NCBI GenBank assembly: GCA_016795385.1
Contig: JAEUHI010000036.1
Span: 1 to 64,000 of the forward strand
DNA: 64,000 nt
Source of the DNA: Verrucomicrobiales bacterium
Lineage (GTDB): Bacteria > Verrucomicrobiota > Verrucomicrobiia > Verrucomicrobiales > DEV007
Direction of reading: 5' to 3'
Shown in pieces: positions 35,109-44,378 of the stretch. The first letter of the stretch is position 1, and the number at the start of each line of letters is the position of its first letter. The notes beneath the pieces are model-generated. The model searched no databases. It saw nothing but the letters and a program-made list of their open reading frames with translations, and had not been told where the DNA came from. The translations under genes were made by a program, and so were the position numbers.

Positions 35109-35537
35109 GGGACGCGATCGCGATGGGATCCTTTCGCATGGATCCGGTGGGCGGATCGTCGCACCTCCGACGCTGGCGCATCCGCGGAGAATCCCTGGGA
35201 AGGTGTCACGCGTCGACAAACTCGAAACAAGCTCGGGAAAGAAGAACCCTCAACGCCCCACGGTCATGGCCGAACTCGCCGCAGAAATCATCCGTCAGCA
35301 GTGGCCCCTCCGGCACCACCGCGATCCCCGGCTCCGCTCCCAGGCCAAAACCCTGATCCGCACGCATGTGGTGATGCTCAGGAAATGGCGCGAGACGACG
35401 GCGCTGGCCCGGTGACCCGGCGGCGCCCGTGAGAGGTCCACGCCCCATCGTGTTTCGTGATCGGTAGTCTCTGGACTTTTTGTTCGCTTCGTCCGTTTGC
35501 TGCGGGATATTGGGTGTGATCCGCTTTTCCGCCGCCC
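35109..35537. other. 429-bp gap with one weak small open frame
   Basis: Between the ECF stop and hprK. A 49-codon frame at 35266-35415 (plus; MAELAAEIIRQQWPLRHHRD, then a basic helical sequence ending AR) would be an arginine-rich small protein, and a longer frame in the same register begins at 35074. Neither has a clear ribosome-binding site and the translation upstream of 35266 is low-complexity. No hairpin or promoter stands out. A small anti-sigma partner for the ECF factor is possible but not supported by a zinc motif or membrane segment. Confidence 0.4.
35266..35415 (+). CDS. Possible small basic protein (49 aa), doubtful
   Basis: Starts MAELAAEIIRQQWPLRHHRD, contains many Arg/His residues and ends in TTALAR. 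The alternation of charged and hydrophobic residues suggests an amphipathic helix. It sits between the ECF gene and hprK in the same orientation. No family recognised; may be chance. Confidence 0.25.
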   Translation: MAELAAEIIRQQWPLRHHRDPRLRSQAKTLIRTHVVMLRKWRETTALAR

Positions 35538-36512
35538 ATGCCCCGTCCCCCCGCCATCTCGAAACCCGCCAAGATCAAGGTGGGTGATTTTTTTGAACGC
35601 CATCACGAGAGCCTCGGGATGGAGCTGGTCGGCAGCGATCTCGGATATGACCGAGAGATCCTCGAGCCGACGATCAACCGGCCGGGGCTCGCGCTCTCGG
35701 GCTTCTACAAGTATTTCGCCCTGCACCGCATCCAGGTGATCGGACAGGCCGAGCGCTCCTACCTCCGCCACCTCAATGAGAACAATGCGGAAAAGCGGTT
35801 TTCGGATCTGTGCCGCCAGCGCATCCCCTGCATCGTGGTCAGCCGCGGGCAGGAATTGCCGGATTCCCTCCTGAAGATCGCGAACGACGCCGGGATCTCC
35901 GTGTTCCAGACCTCGATGGTGACGATGAACTACATCAACGCCGCGACGGTGCGCCTCGATTGGGAGTTCGCGCCCACGACCTCGCTCCATGGCTGCATGG
36001 TCGATGTCATGGGAATCGGGATCCTTCTCCAGGGCGAGAGCGGCACGGGGAAGAGCGAGACGGTGCTCGGACTGCTGCGCCGCGGGGCCTGCCTCGTCGC
36101 CGATGACATGGTGCGTCTCCGCAACATCGAGGATCGGGAGCTGATCGCGACCGCTCCGGAACTGGGGCGGAGCTACATGGAGGTGCGTGGCCTCGGGATC
36201 ATCAATGTCGCGGCCCTCTTCGGCGTCGGGACCTTCCGCACGGAAAAGCGGCTCGATCTGGTGGTGACCCTGAAAAAGGATTCGGCGATGAACGACATGG
36301 AGCGCGTCGCCGTGGCCGGTCAGACGACGGAGATCCTCGGGATCGAGATTCCCCACATCCAGCTGCCGGTGGCGGCGGGTCGAGACATGGCCCAGCTCAT
36401 CGAAGTGGCCGCCCTCGATCAGAAACTGCGCGCCTTGGGCCATGATTCTGCCGTGGAATTCAACAAGAAACTCTTGAAAAGGATGCACGACGAACGTAAA
36501 TCCATGTTCTGA
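35538..36512 (+). CDS. hprK: HPr(Ser) kinase/phosphorylase
   Basis: 324 residues. Bifunctional enzyme that phosphorylates Ser46 of HPr with ATP (or pyrophosphate) and removes it by phosphorolysis. The N-terminal half (about 10-135) and C-terminal catalytic half are both present: conserved His in SLHGCMVDV (about 151), Walker A GESGTGKS (166-173), and the HprK signature YMEVRGLGIINVAALFG (213-229). The substrate HPr gene follows 42 bp downstream, and EI after that, so the three form a phosphorelay. Confidence 0.97.
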   Translation: MPRPPAISKPAKIKVGDFFERHHESLGMELVGSDLGYDREILEPTINRPGLALSGFYKYFALHRIQVIGQAERSYLRHLNENNAEKRFSDLCRQRIPCIVVSRGQELPDSLLKIANDAGISVFQTSMVTMNYINAATVRLDWEFAPTTSLHGCMVDVMGIGILLQGESGTGKSETVLGLLRRGACLVADDMVRLRNIEDRELIATAPELGRSYMEVRGLGIINVAALFGVGTFRTEKRLDLVVTLKKDSAMNDMERVAVAGQTTEILGIEIPHIQLPVAAGRDMAQLIEVAALDQKLRALGHDSAVEFNKKLLKRMHDERKSMF

Positions 36513-36554
36513 CCGCCTTTTTCTCCCCTTTCCTTCGACTCGCCGCTTTTTGAC

Positions 36555-36824
36555 ATGCCCTTTTGCGAACTGACCATTCCGAATGAGGACGGCCTCCATG
36601 CGAGGCCCGCGGCGAAATTCGTGAAGCTCGCGAGCCGCTTCGCCTGTGATGTCTGGGTGGAGAAGGATGACGAGGAGATCAACGGAAAGAGCATCATGGG
36701 TCTGATGATGCTGGCCGCCGCCCAAGGTTCGGTGATCAAGGTCTCGACCGAGGGCGAAGACGCGGATGCCGCGCTGGAGAAGCTGAGCGCTCTCGTGAAC
36801 AGCGGGTTCGAGGTGGACTGCTGA
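36555..36824 (+). CDS. ptsH: Phosphocarrier protein HPr
   Basis: 89 residues. H15 in GLHARPAAKFV is the site phosphorylated by EI with PEP, and S46 in NGKSIMGLMML is the HprK site; both sites are intact. It lies between hprK and ptsI. Because no EII sugar permease is in the window, its output is likely regulatory (HPr-Ser-P signalling) as in other Gram-negative bacteria with an incomplete PTS. Confidence 0.97.
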   Translation: MPFCELTIPNEDGLHARPAAKFVKLASRFACDVWVEKDDEEINGKSIMGLMMLAAAQGSVIKVSTEGEDADAALEKLSALVNSGFEVDC

Positions 36825-36917
36825 TCCGGCAGGCCCCTTCTCCGTCTCTTTTTTGGCCGGGAAAAGTCTCCTCAGGCATAATTTTTCCCGGTCCTGACCG
36901 TTTACAGAGCGACCCGC

Positions 36918-38699
36918 ATGATCCCGCCCAAACCGAAGCCTGAAACCCGCCTGCAAGGGATCGGGGTGTCTCCCGGAATCTCGGTGGGCCCGGCCGAGCG
37001 GGTCGGCAAGGCGCTGGAGGAGCCGGAACACCTCACGATCGAGCGCGCCGAGGTGGAGAGCGAACGCGAACGGCTGAACGAGGCCATCCTCGCGACGCGA
37101 GACCAGATCCTGCAGCTGCAGGAGGAAATCAGCTCGGAAGAGGGCGAGAACCATTCCGCCATTTTCGATGCGCACCTCCTCATTCTCGAGGACTCCAGCA
37201 TTCTCAACGAGGTACTCCGCATCGTGGAAACCCAGCGTCGCTCGGTCGACTGGGCCTACTATTCGGTCTCGAAACGTTATATCGATTCCCTCCGCAAGAT
37301 CGCCGATCCTTACCTGCGCGAGCGGGCCGTCGACATCGAGGATGTCGCCAAACGTCTCCTCCGCAATCTCCGCCGCGGCGCGGGCGAGGACGGTGATGAC
37401 GGCGTGCGCCCCTCGCAGCCCACCACGAGCATCCTCCTCGCCCACGATCTGACGCCCTCGGATACGGTCGGGCTCGACCGGACCCGCATCCGCGGATTCG
37501 CCACGGAACTCGGCAGTCCCACGTCACACACGGCGATCATGGCGCGCTCGCTGAACATCCCGGCCGTGGTCGCCTTGCACGACATGCCCGAGGATTTCCC
37601 GGCCGGCGACACCGTGCTCGTCGACGGGTATCACGGTCTCGTCATTCTCAATCCCTCCCCCGCGACCATCGCCGAATACGAGACGGTGATGGAGCGAGAG
37701 AGGACGGTCCTCACCGGGCTCGAGCCGCTCCGCCACCAGGATACCCTGACCGCCGACGGTCGCAAAATCACGCTCTCGGCGAACATCGAATTCATCGAAG
37801 AGCTGGAGACCATCATCTCGCTCGGAGCGGAAGGGGTCGGTCTCTACCGCACCGAATTCTTCTACCTGAGCCGCCCGGAGCTACGCGACGAGGAGAACCA
37901 GATGGAGAACTACCGCAAGGTGGCCGAAGCGACCCATCCCCATGGTGTCATCGTCCGCACCCTCGACATCGGCGGCGACAAGCTCCTTCCCGAATTGTTT
38001 GAAGATCCCGAGCCCAATCCGTTCCTCGGCTGGCGCGGGATCCGGCTCAGCCTCGATCAGCCCGAAGAATTCCGGCTGCAGCTCAGGGCGATCCTCCGGG
38101 CGAGCGCGTTTGGAAAAATGCGCCTGATGTTTCCCTTCATTTCGACCGTGGAGGAACTGCGCGGAGCCAAGGCCCAGCTCGCCGCCGCGAAGGAAGAGTT
38201 ACGCGCCGCCGGGATCGCCTTCGACGAACAGATCGAAGTCGGGGCGATGATCGAGATCCCCAGCGCCGTCCTCATCGCCGACCACCTCGCCAAGGAAGTC
38301 GACTTTTTCAGCATCGGCTCGAACGATCTCATCCAATACACCACCGCGGTCGACCGGGTGAACGACCGCGTCGCGCACCTTTATCAACCCGCCCACCCGG
38401 CCGTCATCGCAATGATCCGCGAGACGGTCGAGGCCGCCCATCGCCACGGAATCTGGTGCGGGATCTGCGGGGAAGTCGCGAGCGATCTGACCCTTACGCC
38501 CGTCTGGGTCGGCCTCGGCGTCGATGAACTGTCTGTCGGCGCCGCCCAGATCCTGCGGATGCGCCGTGCCCTTTCCCGGCTCGATTCGACCACCTGCCGC
38601 ACCCTCACGGACAGCCTCCGTCACTGCGGAACCTCCGCGGAGGTGAAGGATGCCTCGCTCGCGCTCGCCCACAACGCCTATCCCGAGCTACTCCATTGA
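36918..38699 (+). CDS. ptsI: Phosphoenolpyruvate-protein phosphotransferase (PTS enzyme I)
   Basis: 593 residues, near the usual length. N-terminal domain with the phospho-His H204 in GSPTSHTAIMARSLNIPAV. The PEP-binding C-terminal domain has VGLYRTEFFYL, the metal site VRTLDIGGDK, MLMFPF-like LMFPFIS, FSIGSNDLIQYTTAVDR and the catalytic Cys/Gly region GIWCGICGEVASD. It transfers phosphate from PEP to HPr. Gap of 93 bp after ptsH contains no clear terminator, so the three genes may be co-transcribed. Confidence 0.96.
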   Translation: MIPPKPKPETRLQGIGVSPGISVGPAERVGKALEEPEHLTIERAEVESERERLNEAILATRDQILQLQEEISSEEGENHSAIFDAHLLILEDSSILNEVLRIVETQRRSVDWAYYSVSKRYIDSLRKIADPYLRERAVDIEDVAKRLLRNLRRGAGEDGDDGVRPSQPTTSILLAHDLTPSDTVGLDRTRIRGFATELGSPTSHTAIMARSLNIPAVVALHDMPEDFPAGDTVLVDGYHGLVILNPSPATIAEYETVMERERTVLTGLEPLRHQDTLTADGRKITLSANIEFIEELETIISLGAEGVGLYRTEFFYLSRPELRDEENQMENYRKVAEATHPHGVIVRTLDIGGDKLLPELFEDPEPNPFLGWRGIRLSLDQPEEFRLQLRAILRASAFGKMRLMFPFISTVEELRGAKAQLAAAKEELRAAGIAFDEQIEVGAMIEIPSAVLIADHLAKEVDFFSIGSNDLIQYTTAVDRVNDRVAHLYQPAHPAVIAMIRETVEAAHRHGIWCGICGEVASDLTLTPVWVGLGVDELSVGAAQILRMRRALSRLDSTTCRTLTDSLRHCGTSAEVKDASLALAHNAYPELLH

Positions 38700-38772
38700 G
38701 CTCGCCTCATCGTTTGACGAAGCCGCGTTTTTCTTCAGAATACTGACTCCCCTCCTCCCCCACCTCGAGGCT

Positions 38773-40005
38773 TTGAATCTTCCCCTCCAGCATGCGGCCA
38801 GCGACCGGACGACGACCGTCCGCCGGGGGAGACACGTCCGGGCCGCGATCATCGCCGCGTGTTTGGTGGCTCTCCCGCCATGCTGGGCCGCCGAGAAACC
38901 CAGCCTGAAGTTTCTCAAGCCCCTGCCCCGCAATCCCTTTCAAAAGAGCCACGACGAACTCCTCGAGACGGCCCAGGCCCCCGCGGGCCCCGGCGGCATG
39001 TGCATGTTGCCGGCCGGCGACTACATCATCGCCTGCCATCCGTTTTTCATGCCACAGCAGCGCGTCATGCGTCTGGGGAAGGACGGCCAATGGCTGCCCT
39101 TCCCGAACGAGGCCATGAACACCCCGGGCTCGGGCGATCCCCTGTTGCTCGATTCCGTCCTCGGGATCGCCTGTGATTCCCGCGGTGTCGTTTGGATGCT
39201 CGACAATGGCCGCCGCTCCGGCACCGCCGCGAAGCTCGTCGCCTGGGATACCAAACGCGACGAGCTCCACAAGGTCGTCGTGATCGATTCGCTCGCCCTC
39301 AATCCCAACTCCTTTCTCACCAATCTCGCGCTCGATCCGGTGAGCCCCCACGTCTACCTTTCCGACCCCGCCGATGGGGTCACCTCGGCGCTGATCGTGG
39401 TCAACACCGAGACCGGTCTCGCCCGACGTGTCCTCCAGGGTGATCGCTCGGTGCAGAAGGATCCCGAACTTGTCCTCACCGTGGACGGACGCCAGGTGGA
39501 GGTGCGTCGTCCCGATGGAGCCGTGGCGAGTCCGCTCACCGGCGTCAGCCCCATTGCGATCGACCGCAAGGGCGAATGGCTCTACTACGGAGCCCGCGAC
39601 GGGGCCTCGCTCTACAAGATCCGCACCGAGTTTCTGCTCCGTCCCGACATCACGCCGGAAGTTCTCGCGACCCAGGTGACCGGGGTTTCGCAAAAGCCGG
39701 TTTGCGACAGCATGGTCATCGATTCCCGGGGCCGCATTTACTTTGCCGACATCGCCAGGGGCTCGATCGATTACGTCACGCCCGAGGAGAATTTCCTGAA
39801 CCTCCGCCTCCTCGTGCAGGATCCGAGGCTCATTTGGCCGGGGGGCTTGCTCATCGGGCCGGACGGACAGCTCCATTTCTTCAGCAGCCAGCTCCATCGC
39901 ACGCCTTTCTTCAACAGCGGCAAAGACGTCACGGCCCCGCCTTTCTCCATTTTCAAGACCCGTCCCCTGCCCTCGAGCCGTTTCAGTTTCCCGGCGCTGC
40001 CCTGA
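38773..40005 (+). CDS. Secreted major-royal-jelly/yellow-like propeller protein
   Basis: About 410 residues from a TTG at 38773; the start is uncertain because the hydrophobic leader (RAAIIAACLVALPPCWAAEK) has no nearby in-frame ATG, and an ATG at 38650 would overlap ptsI by 50 bp. The mature part reads like the MRJP/yellow family: LDSVLGIACDSRGVVWMLDNG, LALDPVSPHVYLSDP, GVSPIAIDRKGEWLYYG, VCDSMVIDSRGRIYFADIARGS, DPRLIWPGGLLIGPDGQLHFF. Bacterial members are exported and of unknown ligand; the fold is a six-bladed propeller. It stops 3 bp before prmC. Confidence 0.75.
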   Translation: MNLPLQHAASDRTTTVRRGRHVRAAIIAACLVALPPCWAAEKPSLKFLKPLPRNPFQKSHDELLETAQAPAGPGGMCMLPAGDYIIACHPFFMPQQRVMRLGKDGQWLPFPNEAMNTPGSGDPLLLDSVLGIACDSRGVVWMLDNGRRSGTAAKLVAWDTKRDELHKVVVIDSLALNPNSFLTNLALDPVSPHVYLSDPADGVTSALIVVNTETGLARRVLQGDRSVQKDPELVLTVDGRQVEVRRPDGAVASPLTGVSPIAIDRKGEWLYYGARDGASLYKIRTEFLLRPDITPEVLATQVTGVSQKPVCDSMVIDSRGRIYFADIARGSIDYVTPEENFLNLRLLVQDPRLIWPGGLLIGPDGQLHFFSSQLHRTPFFNSGKDVTAPPFSIFKTRPLPSSRFSFPALP

Positions 40006-40008
40006 TCC

Positions 40009-40863
40009 ATGGCGACGATCCTCGATACCCTCAAGAAGGGAGCCGAATATCTCCAGCGGCACGAGGTGGACGAGGCACGGCTGAACATGGAGCTGCTCAT
40101 CGCCCACGTCCTGAAGGTGGGCCGCATGCAGCTCTACCTCGATTTCGACCGCCCCCTCACCGAACCTCAGATCGCCACGCTGCGCGAACTCACGGTGCGG
40201 CGGGGCAAGGGGGAACCGCTCCAGCATCTCCTCGGCACGGTGGAGTTCTGCGACCTTGAATTTCTCACCGATTCGCGCGCCCTCGTGCCCCGTCCCGAGA
40301 CCGAGGAACTGACCCGCCATCTCCTCGCCCAGAGCTGGCCCGAAGGCGTCGCCATTCTCGACATGGGGTGCGGCTCCGGCATCATCGGCCTCTCTCTCGC
40401 CCACCATCTCGCGGACCGTCGAGCGCGGGTGACCCTTGCGGACGTTTCCGGCGATGCTCTCGCCCTCGCCCGGGAGAATGCGGAGCGACTCCTTCCTGGG
40501 GCGGACTCGCTCACCTTCGTCGAATCCGATCTCTTTTCCGGACTCGCCGCAGACCGGTTCGACCTCGTCGTCGCCAATCTGCCCTACATCCCCCGCAGCG
40601 CCGAGACCGCCCTCAGCCGCGAAGTGCTCCGCGATCCGCCGCTCGCTCTCTATGGTGGAGAGACCGGCACCGAAGTGATGACCCGCTTCCTCGCCGAAGT
40701 GTCCGACCACCTGAAGCCCGGGGGAAAGATCGCGATGGAATTCGGCATCGAGCAAGGGCCCGATCTGGCTGCCCTCGCCGAGGCCCGCGGATTCTCCGAA
40801 GTCACCCTGCGCAAGGATCTCGGCGGCATCGAACGCTTTCTTTTCGCTACCAAATCCGACTAA
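40009..40863 (+). CDS. prmC: Peptide chain release factor N5-glutamine methyltransferase
   Basis: 284 residues. N-terminal helical domain, a conserved PRPETEEL (about 94-101), S-adenosylmethionine motif ILDMGCGSGIIGLSLA (116-131), and the catalytic NPPY-type motif as NLPYIP (190-195). It methylates the Gln of the GGQ motif in release factors RF1 and RF2. The NLPY variant is normal for the family. It is tightly packed after the MRJP-like gene (3 bp) and 66 bp before murA, a common neighbour arrangement with prfA-type genes missing. Confidence 0.93.
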   Translation: MATILDTLKKGAEYLQRHEVDEARLNMELLIAHVLKVGRMQLYLDFDRPLTEPQIATLRELTVRRGKGEPLQHLLGTVEFCDLEFLTDSRALVPRPETEELTRHLLAQSWPEGVAILDMGCGSGIIGLSLAHHLADRRARVTLADVSGDALALARENAERLLPGADSLTFVESDLFSGLAADRFDLVVANLPYIPRSAETALSREVLRDPPLALYGGETGTEVMTRFLAEVSDHLKPGGKIAMEFGIEQGPDLAALAEARGFSEVTLRKDLGGIERFLFATKSD

Positions 40864-40929
40864 TGCTGCTACGGTCGCCCCTTCCGCTCCGGACGTGCCG
40901 GGCGGACCGACCCCCTCACGTTTCGAGAC

Positions 40930-42198
40930 ATGGAAAAATTCATCGTTCATGGCGGCAAGCCCCTCTCGGGCAGCGTCAACATCAGCGGTTCGAAGAACGC
41001 TTCGCTCCCCATCCTGGCCGCCACCCTGCTCACCCGCGAGCAGTGCATCATCCGCCGCGTCCCTGATGTCTCCGATACGAATTACATGCTGCAGATCTTG
41101 CAGAATCTTGGGGCCGAAGTCGAGCGCGCCAGCGGCACCGTCGTGATCCGTTGTGAAAAACTCCGTGGCCACGAGGCACCCTATGATCTCGTGCGCAAAA
41201 TGCGCGCCTCCGTCTGTGTGATGGGTCCCCTCCTCGCGCGCCACAACCGCGCTGATGTCTCCCTGCCCGGTGGCTGCGTCATCGGCGACCGTCCCATCGA
41301 TCTCCACCTGCGCGGCCTTGAGGGCCTCGGTGCCGAAGCACGTGTCGAAGGAGGCAATGTGCGGCTTGAGGCCCGCTATGGGCTCACCGGCAAGGTCATC
41401 GACATGAGCGGCAAACATGGTGCCACCGTTCTCGGAACGGACAACGTGATGATGGCCGCCGTCCTCGCCAAGGGCACCACCGTCATCACCGGGGCCGCCT
41501 GCGAGCCCGAGGTCGTCGATCTCGCCAATTTCCTCAATGCCATGGGCGCCAAAGTCACCGGCGCCGGCACGCCCCGCATCGAGATCGAAGGTGTCGCCGA
41601 ACTCGGCGGCGTGGAACACACCGTCATCCCGGACCGGATCGAAGCCGGTACCTTCATGGTCGCCGGGGCCATGGCCGCGAAAGAGAGCATCACCCTCCGC
41701 CGTGTCGCCCCCGAGCATCTTTCCGTCGTCACCGATGTGCTGCGCCGCTGCGGCTGCAAGGTCGACACCACGAAAACGACCATCACGGTGCACCGCGCCG
41801 CCACCCCCGTCGGGGCGAACATCACCACCGAGCCCTATCCCGGCTTCCCCACCGACATGCAGGCGCAGATGTGCGCCCTTTTCGCCACCACTCCCGGCAC
41901 CAGCGTCGTGCGCGACACGATTTTCCCACAACGTTTCATGCACGCCTCCGAGATGAAACGCATGGGCGCCGACATCGAGGTGAACGACGGTACCGCGATC
42001 ATTCACGGCGTGGAGCAGCTCAGTGCCGCTCCCGTGATGGCGAGCGATCTGCGTGCCTCCGCCGCGCTCGTTCTTGCCGCCCTCACCGCGAAAGGCAACA
42101 CGGAGATCTCCCGCGTCTATCATATCGACCGCGGCTACGAGCACATCGATGACAAGCTCATCGACCTCGGCGCCGAGATTGAGAGGCTCCCTGCCTGA
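40930..42198 (+). CDS. murA: UDP-N-acetylglucosamine 1-carboxyvinyltransferase
   Basis: 422 residues. First committed step of peptidoglycan synthesis: transfers enolpyruvate from PEP to UDP-GlcNAc. K22-N23 in SGSKNASLP and the catalytic Cys C116 in LPGGCVIGDRP (the fosfomycin target) are both present; length matches the family. PLLARHNRADVSLPGG is the classical loop. It follows prmC on the same strand. Confidence 0.97.
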   Translation: MEKFIVHGGKPLSGSVNISGSKNASLPILAATLLTREQCIIRRVPDVSDTNYMLQILQNLGAEVERASGTVVIRCEKLRGHEAPYDLVRKMRASVCVMGPLLARHNRADVSLPGGCVIGDRPIDLHLRGLEGLGAEARVEGGNVRLEARYGLTGKVIDMSGKHGATVLGTDNVMMAAVLAKGTTVITGAACEPEVVDLANFLNAMGAKVTGAGTPRIEIEGVAELGGVEHTVIPDRIEAGTFMVAGAMAAKESITLRRVAPEHLSVVTDVLRRCGCKVDTTKTTITVHRAATPVGANITTEPYPGFPTDMQAQMCALFATTPGTSVVRDTIFPQRFMHASEMKRMGADIEVNDGTAIIHGVEQLSAAPVMASDLRASAALVLAALTAKGNTEISRVYHIDRGYEHIDDKLIDLGAEIERLPA

Positions 42199-42346
42199 GG
42201 AGGAAAAGAGGCCCAACTCCGGGGCGCTACCGTTGGCACCGGTCACTTTGCGCGTGGCGATCCGTATTCCCGCCCAATGTGAATGGTGGCGGGCAACACC
42301 GCCAGCCTCCGACCGCGGCGGAATACCATTCCGGCCTACTTCTCCA

Positions 42347-42371
42347 CACCAAGCACCAAGCACCAAGCACC
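42347..42371. repeat. Short tandem repeat of a 7-mer next to the protease stop
   Basis: Three exact copies of CACCAAG (42347-42367) followed by a partial CACC, immediately before the minus-strand protease stop at 42372. An inverted hexamer pair AATGGT/ACCATT brackets the GC-rich part of this 173-bp gap (about 42283-42330). Nothing else is seen in the gap. Confidence 0.6.
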
Positions 42372-43250
42372 TCAGCGTCCGCGATCCTGGCGGATGAGAC
42401 GCTCCACCTCTGACGGCTCCATGCGGACCGCGGTGGATTTGGGCTTCATCTTCACGACCACGCCCAGACGCATCGTGCTGAGAACACCACAGAGCCTGCC
42501 TCGTTGGTCAATGAGAGGCGAGCCACTGTCGCCTTTGATCATCGGCAGGGTCGTGATAACTTTCTGGAAACTCCCCGGAGGAACGTTCTCCACCGGCGCA
42601 TACTGGACGAATTCTCCGCCGGCCCGCTCGTGCATCCAGCCCCCGGCGAAGAGCGTGTCGCCTTCGGTGAGTGGTTCGCTGCGGAAACGCAGGTATCGCG
42701 GCGTGGCGATGTCCGCCTTCACGATGGCAAAATCGGCCGCGTCATTCCGATAGACGACCCGCACCGGGGCGTAGTCGATGTAGGTGCGCCGTTGGTTCGA
42801 CGTCGCGTAGAGCACGTAGCTGTCCTTGTGGGCGAGAACATGGGCGGCGGTGAGAAAATACCCGTCGGAGGTTACAGGAGCACAGCTCCCGAAGCCCGAG
42901 CCGCCTTTGGCGATCGGCACGGAAAAGCCGAGTTCCAACACCCCTTCCTGCGCCTCGCGGCTCGTCGCGAGCTTCGATTTGAAATCCTCGTCGATGTACT
43001 TGCCGCTGACAATCAGCCCGGAATGCAGGGTGAGGAAATCCGCGGCGGAAAAGCCTTTGTCGGTGCGGTTCTTCAGCTCCGGAAGCGTCACGGGAGCATC
43101 GATCCCGAGCGAGTCATACTTCGCGAGCGAGCGTTTCTGATCCCAATGCGTGTTCGACGGCATCATGACGCACGAGGTCATGAGCACCGGCACCAGCAGG
43201 AGGATTCGGGTGGCGAACCGGGTTGGATCGAAACAACGAAAGAGGGGCAT
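42372..43250 (-). CDS. Lipoprotein trypsin-like serine protease
   Basis: 292 residues from the ATG at 43250; a start 12 codons earlier is less likely. The lipobox is LMTSC with lipidated Cys27. The catalytic triad is complete: H137 in TAAHVLA, D173 in DAADFAIVK, S242 in GDSGSPL. There is no PDZ domain, so it is not DegP-like but resembles S1 family single-domain proteases. It faces the periplasm or outside from a membrane anchor. Adjacent to the short tandem repeat on the 3' side. Confidence 0.88.
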   Translation of the reverse strand: MPLFRCFDPTRFATRILLLVPVLMTSCVMMPSNTHWDQKRSLAKYDSLGIDAPVTLPELKNRTDKGFSAADFLTLHSGLIVSGKYIDEDFKSKLATSREAQEGVLELGFSVPIAKGGSGFGSCAPVTSDGYFLTAAHVLAHKDSYVLYATSNQRRTYIDYAPVRVVYRNDAADFAIVKADIATPRYLRFRSEPLTEGDTLFAGGWMHERAGGEFVQYAPVENVPPGSFQKVITTLPMIKGDSGSPLIDQRGRLCGVLSTMRLGVVVKMKPKSTAVRMEPSEVERLIRQDRGR

Positions 43251-43416
43251 TCGCGAAAGTCGGAAAAAGTCGGGGCGACGAAGCAACCTCGGGAGTTCAG
43301 GCTCCCTTGGGTGCGGTTCGCGGAGAGATTCTAACCCACCCCGCGGCTTCGTTCACCTGAGAATACGTGATCCACGGAAAATCTTTCAACCTTTTCGACG
43401 ACGCTCCCCCACTTTT

Positions 43417-43932
43417 TCACCGTCGCAGCCCGAAGCCGAATCCCACCAGCGCGGCCCCCGCGGAAGGCAGATGTTTCCCCAGGAACTCTCCGATCAGATC
43501 CACGTGTGTCGTCACCCAGTTCCCGCCGTTTCGCACGGCGGCGAAATAATCGTTCCAGAGCGAGACGTATCCTTGGCTTTCGAGAAACCAAATCGCCACC
43601 CCGCAGAGAATCAGCAATCCCACCGCGGTCTTGAACGCCGCCCGCAGGAACGAGCCGGCGATCATGGCCACCATGAAACTCAGTCCCACGGTCACCGCGG
43701 CCTTACCGAGCACGTCTCCCTTCTTGAGGAAAAAATCCTCCTTCCCGGAGCCGCCGCCACCCGTCCAATCGGTCCCGATTGAGGCTTTCGGTGCCGTGAA
43801 AACGTGTCCCGACCGTTGCATTTCGCGACCATTCGTCCACACCGCGCCAGCCAGAACGACGACGCCCACGTAGAGCAAAGCCCTTCCTTTGAACCCGGAG
43901 AATCCGCCGATGATTTCCGATAATGGCAACAT
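43417..43932 (-). CDS. Membrane protein, possibly FUN14-like
   Basis: 171 residues. Three hydrophobic segments are seen: about 17-31 (ALLYVGVVVLAGAVW), about 80-95 (VTVGLSFMVAMIAGSF) and about 98-112. The C-terminal part (FLRAAFKTAVGLLILCGVAIWF and PSAGAALVGFGFGLRR) resembles the glycine-rich FUN14 pattern, but the match is loose. No enzymatic motif. It precedes the protease gene on the same strand; a gap of 166 bp separates them. Confidence 0.55.
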   Translation of the reverse strand: MLPLSEIIGGFSGFKGRALLYVGVVVLAGAVWTNGREMQRSGHVFTAPKASIGTDWTGGGGSGKEDFFLKKGDVLGKAAVTVGLSFMVAMIAGSFLRAAFKTAVGLLILCGVAIWFLESQGYVSLWNDYFAAVRNGGNWVTTHVDLIGEFLGKHLPSAGAALVGFGFGLRR

Positions 43933-44076
43933 TTATAGAAACCATAATAGAAGCCATGCCGAAATGCACGGGGAAAATCGGGTGCGGGACAGAATTGTCA
44001 GGCTTCCCCGGAAACCCGATGAATCTTGGGGAGTCAAGAATGTCTGGTTCCATCTACGGCGAATTTTGAGGCTGAA

Positions 44077-44132
44077 TCGTCCCAGCGGGACGAAAGACGG
44101 TAGCCGGTGGTGGAGTGCAGCGGAACCACCGG
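44077..44132 (+). repeat. Two-hairpin intergenic repeat, copy 1
   Basis: First hairpin TCGTCCC-AGC-GGGACGA (44077-44093), then AAAGAC-like linker, then a second hairpin with arms CCGGTGGT and ACCACCGG inside 44099-44132. The 34-bp second part recurs once (copy 2) with one mismatch. Confidence 0.65.
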
Positions 44133-44378
44133 TCAACCACACGAGGAAACGATTGCACCCGGGAGGGGCGCGAGAAGCCTCCGAGTCTCCTCGACGCTCA
44201 CCCCTCTGGTTTTCACCACGAAGCGCGGGCATACGTCACCATCGGACGCAAACCTTTCAGGAGGAGGATCTGGAATTTGTGATGCGCGGCGGGGTGAAGT
44301 TCGAAGAAGTACGGCTCTCGTGAGCGGGTCCGCTTCTTCCGCCCCTCCGGGGCGGGGTTCTCTTTTCCGGGGGGTGGT

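Noticed and set aside
35109..35415. Small anti-sigma factor after the second ECF gene
   Set aside because: No zinc-binding HxxxCxxC motif or membrane segment in the available frames.
38707..42366. Minus-strand frame of over 1200 codons opposite ptsI, the MRJP-like gene, prmC and murA
   Set aside because: All four plus-strand genes show full conserved motifs; the antisense frame is a GC-bias artefact without domains.
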